NCBI GenBank assembly: GCA_937896105.1
Contig: CALBKR010000315.1
Coordinates: forward strand, 1-10,186
Direction: 5' to 3'
Length of the DNA stretch: 10,186 bases
Origin: an uncultured Bacteroidales bacterium
GTDB taxonomy: Bacteria > Bacteroidota > Bacteroidia > Bacteroidales > Bacteroidaceae
Positions 6,162 through 10,186 of this stretch are shown piece by piece. A program made the position numbers and the translations under genes. How positions within the stretch are numbered: position 1 is the first letter of the stretch; each line of letters opens with the position of its first letter. Under the pieces are notes generated by a model that was not told the origin of the DNA, searched no databases, and worked only from the letters and a program-made list of their open reading frames with translations.

Positions 6162-7504
6162 TTTACAGCCTCTCGGGGCAGGTTGCGGTTGAGCAGGAAG
6201 CAACCTATTATCGCTGATATTGCCGAACCGCACAGAATACCCAGTTTCGCCTGGTTCAATAGTTGTGTACCATTGCCCTCAACTGTAGCGTAGGAGAGGT
6301 CGGCAATGAATATCGACACTGTGAGTCCGATACCGCACAGCATACAAACCGAGGCGAATGCCTTCCAGTCGCACCCCTTCGGCAGGCATACAACCTTGCA
6401 TTTGATTGCTATCCACGAGAAAGTGAATACACCGACGAACTTTCCTATTACCAGGCCTATCATAACCGAGAGCCCTACACCGGTGAACATATCGCCGAAC
6501 GACATTTCGGCAAGGTCGATTCCTACATTTGCAAATGCGAACAGAGGGATTACAATGTAACCGATAATCTTGCTCAGGTTGTCCTCGAGGTCTTGCAATG
6601 GGCTGATAAGCTTGTCGGCTGCCGACTCTATGCTCTTGAGTTTCTGTATCTCATCGTGGTTCAGGATAACGGTGTGATGCTTGCTGTCGATGTTGGTTAC
6701 CGGGAAACTGTTGATATTCTCTCTTATGCGTTCTATGTAGCGTGGCGAGCCGTTACGGATAGATGCCGGGATGCAGAAAGCCACAATTACGCCGGCGATT
6801 GTTGCGTGTATTCCCGAATTCAGCATTGCATACCACAGTGCAAGTCCCAGTGCGAGGTAGAACGATTTCTTCATCACTTTGAAATGGTTGCCCAGGATAA
6901 GCAGTATAATACAGGCTACGGCAGCCAACAGGTATGTGGTATGTATTGTCGAAGAGTAGAATATTGCAATGACAATGATGCCGCCAAGGTCATCGGCAAC
7001 GGCCAATGCAGCAAGGAAAATCTTGAGCCCGGCCGGCACCCTCTTGCTGAAGATGGAGAGCACGCCAAGCGAGAATGCAATGTCGGTAGCCATAGGAATT
7101 GCTACACCGCGCAGCATATCGGCATCATTGGGGCATACCAACCAGAACAGCACTACCGGGATGAGCATACCGCCACAGGCTCCGATGATGGGCAACATCG
7201 CTTTCTGTCTCGATGAGAGCTCGCCAACAAGCATCTCCCGCTTTATTTCAAGCCCCACAGAGAGGAAGAATATTGCCATCAGGAAATCATTTATAACCTG
7301 CATCAGTGTCATCTGGTGTCCGTTGTGGCTGAAAAGGTTGAAGTTGCCGATAGAGAGCGTTACATCATTCTGCCACAAAGCAAAATAATCATCCTTCAGC
7401 GGTGAATTGGCGCAGATAAGTGCCAGTATGGTGCAGATAATAAGTACGGCACTTGTGCTTACGTACTTCTTTATCATGCTTTTGAAACTGTAGTTTATTG
7501 TCAT
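6155..7504 (-). CDS. nhaA: NhaA-type Na+/H+ antiporter
   Basis: NhaA exchanges cytoplasmic Na+ (or Li+) for external protons across the inner membrane and supports salt and alkaline-pH tolerance. The 449 residues contain about a dozen hydrophobic segments and the core ion site. MATDIAFSLGVL carries Thr140-Asp141 (E. coli Thr132-Asp133), AVADDLGGI carries Asp171-Asp172 (E. coli Asp163-Asp164), and Lys355 in VIGKFVG matches E. coli Lys300. FFLSVGLEIKREML (79-92) and IPLFAFAN (319-326) are also family hallmarks. The protein is about 60 residues longer than E. coli NhaA. Most of the excess is a hydrophilic insert at about 250-305, between the HATIAGVIVAF helix and IPLFAFAN. The start at 7504 is favoured by promoter-like boxes just upstream. 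The gene is monocistronic and overlaps the M28 gene tail-to-tail. Confidence 0.96.
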   Translation of the reverse strand: MTINYSFKSMIKKYVSTSAVLIICTILALICANSPLKDDYFALWQNDVTLSIGNFNLFSHNGHQMTLMQVINDFLMAIFFLSVGLEIKREMLVGELSSRQKAMLPIIGACGGMLIPVVLFWLVCPNDADMLRGVAIPMATDIAFSLGVLSIFSKRVPAGLKIFLAALAVADDLGGIIVIAIFYSSTIHTTYLLAAVACIILLILGNHFKVMKKSFYLALGLALWYAMLNSGIHATIAGVIVAFCIPASIRNGSPRYIERIRENINSFPVTNIDSKHHTVILNHDEIQKLKSIESAADKLISPLQDLEDNLSKIIGYIVIPLFAFANVGIDLAEMSFGDMFTGVGLSVMIGLVIGKFVGVFTFSWIAIKCKVVCLPKGCDWKAFASVCMLCGIGLTVSIFIADLSYATVEGNGTQLLNQAKLGILCGSAISAIIGCFLLNRNLPREAVNQ

Positions 7505-7523
7505 AGTGATTTTTTTAGCGGTG

Positions 7524-7542
7524 CAAAATTAGCTCAAAAATA
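7524..7542 (-). promoter_or_regulatory. Two adjacent -7-like promoter boxes upstream of nhaA
   Basis: The minus strand reads TATTTTTG (plus 7535-7542), then three bases, then TAATTTTG (plus 7524-7531). Both match TAnnTTTG completely. The second box ends 19 bases before the nhaA ATG, giving a very short leader. No convincing TTTG was found 19-21 bases upstream of either box, so which one is used is open. Confidence 0.5.
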
Positions 7543-7574
7543 TCCCCTGCCGTTTCCTGATTTATTGTTTTTTT

Positions 7575-7589
7575 CAATTGTTGCAATTG
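7575..7589. repeat. Paired CAATTG motifs upstream of nhaA
   Basis: CAATTG, TTG, CAATTG: two copies of a self-palindromic hexamer spaced 3 bases apart, about 35 bases upstream of the nhaA -7-like boxes. The position would suit an operator or activator site, but A/T-rich DNA produces such motifs easily. No regulator is recognised. Confidence 0.3.
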
Positions 7590-7625
7590 GTTTTAGTGAT
7601 AATTAATTCTTGTCCCGGCAAAACA

Positions 7626-7649
7626 AGAGGACAGCATAAGCCGTCCTCT
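7626..7649 (-). terminator. Intrinsic terminator of the C1 peptidase gene
   Basis: On the minus strand, AGAGGACGGC, loop TTAT, GCTGTCCTCT forms a 10-base-pair stem with one G-U wobble, followed by TTGTTTTG. On the plus strand the wobble would be an A-C mismatch, so the orientation fits the minus transcript. It begins 24 bases after the peptidase stop codon and separates that unit from nhaA. Confidence 0.8.
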
Positions 7650-7673
7650 ATGGATGTTTTGTTGATAATGCGT

Positions 7674-9080
7674 TTACTCTTCCGGTGTGAACATAGGGTC
7701 CCAAGCAGGGAGCATTGTCGGTTTCTGCTTTAGCACATCAAGCACCTTTGCCGGTACATATTTTTTATCCACGACAAGACGGAACATATACTCGTCGAAC
7801 CACTCGTCGGTCATTATCAGAGTGCCGTTGAAGCCAGAACCTGCACCCCAGCTGTTCTCTACCTGCCATTTCTTTGGGTTGCCATCCTTGTCAAGGTCTA
7901 CAGCCATCAGTGTCATAGCGTGTGACGAACCGCTGTCGAATGTCATTATGCGCTCACGCTTGTCCATCCCGAACTCGACCCCGAAAAGTTCTTCGTAGTT
8001 ATAGTTAGCAATGTCGAGTGTCCCGCGGTCTTTGTTAAGGAACTTGCCTACATCGCACGAAAAATACATCATTGTGCTATCCTTTATCGATGCAATTGCC
8101 ATTGCCTTAATCTCCTCGAGCGGCAGGTTTACATAGAGCCAGTTGTGCCCGTCGTAAAGGTGGCGGTCGTACTCAATCTCATAACTCTTCCAGTATGGGC
8201 GTGTGGGGTCGTTCATAAGCATCACATAATCATCCTGCAGGTTGATGCCGAGATATTTCTCATAGAAGCTCTTCGGGGTATACATCTGCGGCTCCTCGCG
8301 GTATTTGCCGTTTGCATCCTTCGGTGCCCACATAAATTCGGTAGGTGGAACACCATAGACATTCGCCAGCATCTTGTACACAACCTTCAACTGCTCCTTT
8401 TTCATCTTCAGAAGTTCCTTCTCCTTTGCACCGTTCTCGTGTGCCGTGCGCAGTTCAATTGCGAACTCGCGCAGTTTTCTGGTGAGCAGTGACGAGAAAG
8501 CTGCGGTGTTGTCACTGGTAAAACTCTCCTTCATCACACCTTTGGGGACAACGCCATATTTCGCTATCAAATCGGCTACGCCGGTGAATGTTCCACCATC
8601 GCTCAACGGGTGCTTGAGCAACCACTCCACAGTGCGGTCGTCGATAGGGCTCTTGCGCGTATCGATGATACCCTGAAGGAACAGGTTCGATTTCTCTAAC
8701 TGGTCAAAGAAGAAGTTGTAAACCTGTGAGAACTCGAAGGTCTCGAGGTTCTCGCTTGCAATCATTTTTGCACGCAGCACATTCATACCGGTGAACAGCC
8801 AGCAACGACCCGATGATTTCTGGTCAGTAATGCCCTTCGATGGTACACTGTGACTGAAATAGGTATCCAGTTCGTTAAGGTTCTCCTGGTTCAGTGCCAA
8901 TTCCTTAATTGGTTTGGAAAGCATAATGTTCTGCAAAGCCTTCTCGGCTGTTGACGGCCTGAAGCTTTCGCTCAACTCCTTGAGCATTGCTTCGTCGATG
9001 CCTCCATTGTCTTTTTGTGCCATCGTACCTGTAGACAGCAGCATCGCTGCAACGCAGCATAATAGTTTGGTCTTGTGCAT
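7674..9080 (-). CDS. Exported C1-family cysteine peptidase, aminopeptidase C (PepC)/bleomycin hydrolase-like
   Basis: This papain-fold peptidase belongs to the bleomycin hydrolase/PepC subfamily (C1B), whose members act mainly as aminopeptidases in hexameric barrels. The catalytic set is complete: Gln87 and Cys93 in DQKSSGRCW, His387 in SSHAMTLM and Asn409 in VENSWG. The family block YDGHNWLYVNLP is at about 309-320. Length is 468 residues, near that of PepC. The C-terminus ends in LPAWDPM plus five residues; in this family the C-terminal arm lies in the active-site cleft and enforces aminopeptidase action. Unlike classical cytosolic PepC, residues 1-21 form a signal peptide (basic MHK, hydrophobic core, TMA/Q cut), so export to the periplasm is predicted. 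The gene starts 83 bases after mfd, has its own candidate promoter and ends at a strong terminator, so it is probably monocistronic. The natural substrate is unknown. Confidence 0.92.
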   Translation of the reverse strand: MHKTKLLCCVAAMLLSTGTMAQKDNGGIDEAMLKELSESFRPSTAEKALQNIMLSKPIKELALNQENLNELDTYFSHSVPSKGITDQKSSGRCWLFTGMNVLRAKMIASENLETFEFSQVYNFFFDQLEKSNLFLQGIIDTRKSPIDDRTVEWLLKHPLSDGGTFTGVADLIAKYGVVPKGVMKESFTSDNTAAFSSLLTRKLREFAIELRTAHENGAKEKELLKMKKEQLKVVYKMLANVYGVPPTEFMWAPKDANGKYREEPQMYTPKSFYEKYLGINLQDDYVMLMNDPTRPYWKSYEIEYDRHLYDGHNWLYVNLPLEEIKAMAIASIKDSTMMYFSCDVGKFLNKDRGTLDIANYNYEELFGVEFGMDKRERIMTFDSGSSHAMTLMAVDLDKDGNPKKWQVENSWGAGSGFNGTLIMTDEWFDEYMFRLVVDKKYVPAKVLDVLKQKPTMLPAWDPMFTPEE

Positions 9081-9118
9081 ATTTTAATTGTTCTATTGGT
9101 TATGCTATAATATATGTG

Positions 9119-9149
9119 CGAATGTAACCTTTTTTTGTCGCATTTGCAA
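9119..9149 (-). promoter_or_regulatory. Candidate promoter of the C1 peptidase gene
   Basis: The minus strand has TTG (plus 9147-9149), a 20-base spacer, and TACATTCG (plus 9119-9126). This matches the Bacteroidota TTTG / TAnnTTTG layout with one mismatch in the -7 box. Transcription would start near 9112-9115, leaving a leader of about 30 bases before the ATG at 9080. Confidence 0.5.
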
Positions 9150-9159
9150 CTAAAAGGTT
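9126..9159. repeat. Inverted repeat between mfd and the C1 peptidase gene
   Basis: AACCTTTT (9126-9133) and AAAAGGTT (9152-9159) form perfect 8-base arms around an 18-base spacer, 4 bases past the mfd stop on the minus strand. The stem is A/T-rich and no T-tract follows it on the minus strand, so it is at best a weak mfd terminator. It spans the -33 to -7 interval of the peptidase promoter candidate and could be an operator. Confidence 0.4.
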
Positions 9160-9163
9160 GCCA

Positions 9164-10186
9164 TTATGGCTGTTGCACGCTTGTATGGCGTTGTATCTCT
9201 TCGACAAAAGCGAGTGCAGTCTCAACATTTTTCACGTTTTCAACGGTGATTATGCATCGTCCGCCCCCTTCACGTACCTGACATTTGAATTGGCTTGTTG
9301 AGATATATCCGATAATGCCGCCGAACAGTTCGCTTGCATAGTAGCGCTCGTTGCGCGTGTCGACAAGGAACAAACTCATCCTGCCGCCTTTGAGGTAAAT
9401 CTTTTCAACACCCAGACTCTGTGCCTTGTGGCGCAGGGTTACCATCCTGATAAGTTCCTCGCCCTCGGGCGGTATCTTGCCGAAGCGGTCTGCCATCTTT
9501 GCCCTGAATGTCTCAATCTCCTTGTTTGTTGTCAGTGAGTCGAGTTCACGGTACAATAGTATTCGTTCGTTGCTGTCGGGGACATATATTGCAGGGAACA
9601 GCAACTCAAGGTCGCTCTCCACAAAGCACTCCTTTACATAGTTGTCGGCTGTCTCTTCATTCTCCTCCTGCATCAGTATGTCGGCAAATTCATCCTCCTT
9701 AAGCTCACGTACAGCCTCGGCAAGCACCTTCTGGTATGTCTCGTAACCAAGGTCGGCGATGAAACCGCTCTGCTCGGCACCGAGCAGGTTGCCGGCTCCG
9801 CGTATGTCGAGGTCCTGCATTGCAATATTCATTCCGCTGCCCAGTTCGCTGAAACTCTCGATGGCTTCGAGGCGCCGGCGTGCATCGGTGTTGAGGTTCT
9901 CGCGCGGTGGGGTCAGCATATAGCAGAATGCCTTGCGCTTGCCGCGACCCACGCGGCCGCGCATCTGGTGCAGGTCGCTCAGACCGAAATTCTGAGCCTG
10001 GTTGATTATTATTGTGTTTACATTGGGTATGTCGATACCGTTCTCTACGATAGATGTGGCAATGAGCACATCGTGGTCGTGGTTAATGAATTCGTACAGC
10101 CGCTTTTCAAGCTCGGCAGGCTCCATCTGTCCGTGTCCTATGCACACGCGTGCATCGGGCACGTGGCGTCTTATCATATTCGCAAG
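9164..10186 (-). CDS. mfd: Mfd, transcription-repair coupling factor (C-terminal 340 residues; 5' part outside window)
   Basis: Mfd is a superfamily 2 DNA translocase that pushes stalled RNA polymerase off damaged DNA and recruits UvrA. The fragment covers the end of the second RecA-like domain. It includes motif V, LIATSIVENGIDIP (residues 41-54 of the fragment), and motif VI, QMRGRVGR (74-81). The translocation (TRG) motif follows at about 105-140, with ARRRLEAIESFSELGSG and DLDIRGAGNLLG. The last part, from about 180 to 340, is the C-terminal D7 domain, which interacts with and occludes the UvrA-binding region. RecG shares the TRG motif, but the SGMNIAMQDLDIRGAGNLLGAEQSG block followed by the D7 domain is Mfd. 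The frame is open to the right edge, so no start is visible. The stop lies 83 bases upstream of the C1 peptidase start. Confidence 0.96.
   Translation of the reverse strand, partial: LANMIRRHVPDARVCIGHGQMEPAELEKRLYEFINHDHDVLIATSIVENGIDIPNVNTIIINQAQNFGLSDLHQMRGRVGRGKRKAFCYMLTPPRENLNTDARRRLEAIESFSELGSGMNIAMQDLDIRGAGNLLGAEQSGFIADLGYETYQKVLAEAVRELKEDEFADILMQEENEETADNYVKECFVESDLELLFPAIYVPDSNERILLYRELDSLTTNKEIETFRAKMADRFGKIPPEGEELIRMVTLRHKAQSLGVEKIYLKGGRMSLFLVDTRNERYYASELFGGIIGYISTSQFKCQVREGGGRCIITVENVKNVETALAFVEEIQRHTSVQQP

Noticed and set aside
6263..7216. A 317-codon open frame on the plus strand, antisense to nhaA.
   Set aside because: It starts at a TTG, is rich in Cys/His/Tyr/Gln with no recognisable domain, and lies wholly inside nhaA, whose motifs are unmistakable. 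It is a codon-bias shadow.

Overview
The window comes from the chromosome of a Bacteroidota member, most likely order Bacteroidales. Three things point there: the gene order mraZ-rsmH-ftsL-like-PBP(PASTA)-murE; promoter-like boxes of the Bacteroidota -7 type (TAnnTTTG); and two exported peptidases with short signal peptides ending AFA/Q and TMA/Q. Genus cannot be fixed from the sequence alone. I see no mobile element, CRISPR array, tRNA or rRNA. The content is mostly conserved core genes, and the less ordinary signals lie in the intergenic control regions.

Region 1 (1-4946, minus strand) is the head of the division and cell-wall (dcw) operon. Reading right to left it holds an operator and promoter, mraZ, rsmH (mraW), a small FtsL-like membrane protein, the septal transpeptidase FtsI/PBP with a C-terminal PASTA domain, and the first 264 codons of murE, which runs off the left edge. 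The genes overlap or lie 2-28 bases apart, so they are probably co-transcribed. MraZ is a transcription factor that in other bacteria represses its own operon. Upstream of mraZ is a tandem GTGGGGAATT array with a 10-base period, and it overlaps the predicted promoter, so this is very probably the autoregulatory site.

Region 2 (4877-5165) is a divergent intergenic region of 289 bases. It carries the mraZ control site, a palindrome cluster built on TCAACAGG, and a weak promoter candidate facing right.

Region 3 (5166-7504) has an exported M28 zinc aminopeptidase on the plus strand meeting an NhaA Na+/H+ antiporter on the minus strand. Their 3' ends overlap by 7 bases. The NhaA has a hydrophilic insert of about 55 residues in the loop before the IPLFAFAN helix.

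Region 4 (7505-10186, minus strand) holds, reading right to left, the C-terminal third of the transcription-repair coupling factor Mfd (cut by the right edge), an 83-base gap with a candidate promoter, and an exported papain-like peptidase of the PepC/bleomycin hydrolase family followed by a clear intrinsic terminator. Then come the nhaA promoter region and nhaA. The two exported peptidases probably trim peptides in the periplasm or outside the cell, but nothing in the sequence ties them functionally to the dcw operon.

I did not find a novel multi-gene system. The best leads are the MraZ operator, the TCAACAGG palindrome cluster and the altered MurE active-site motif.
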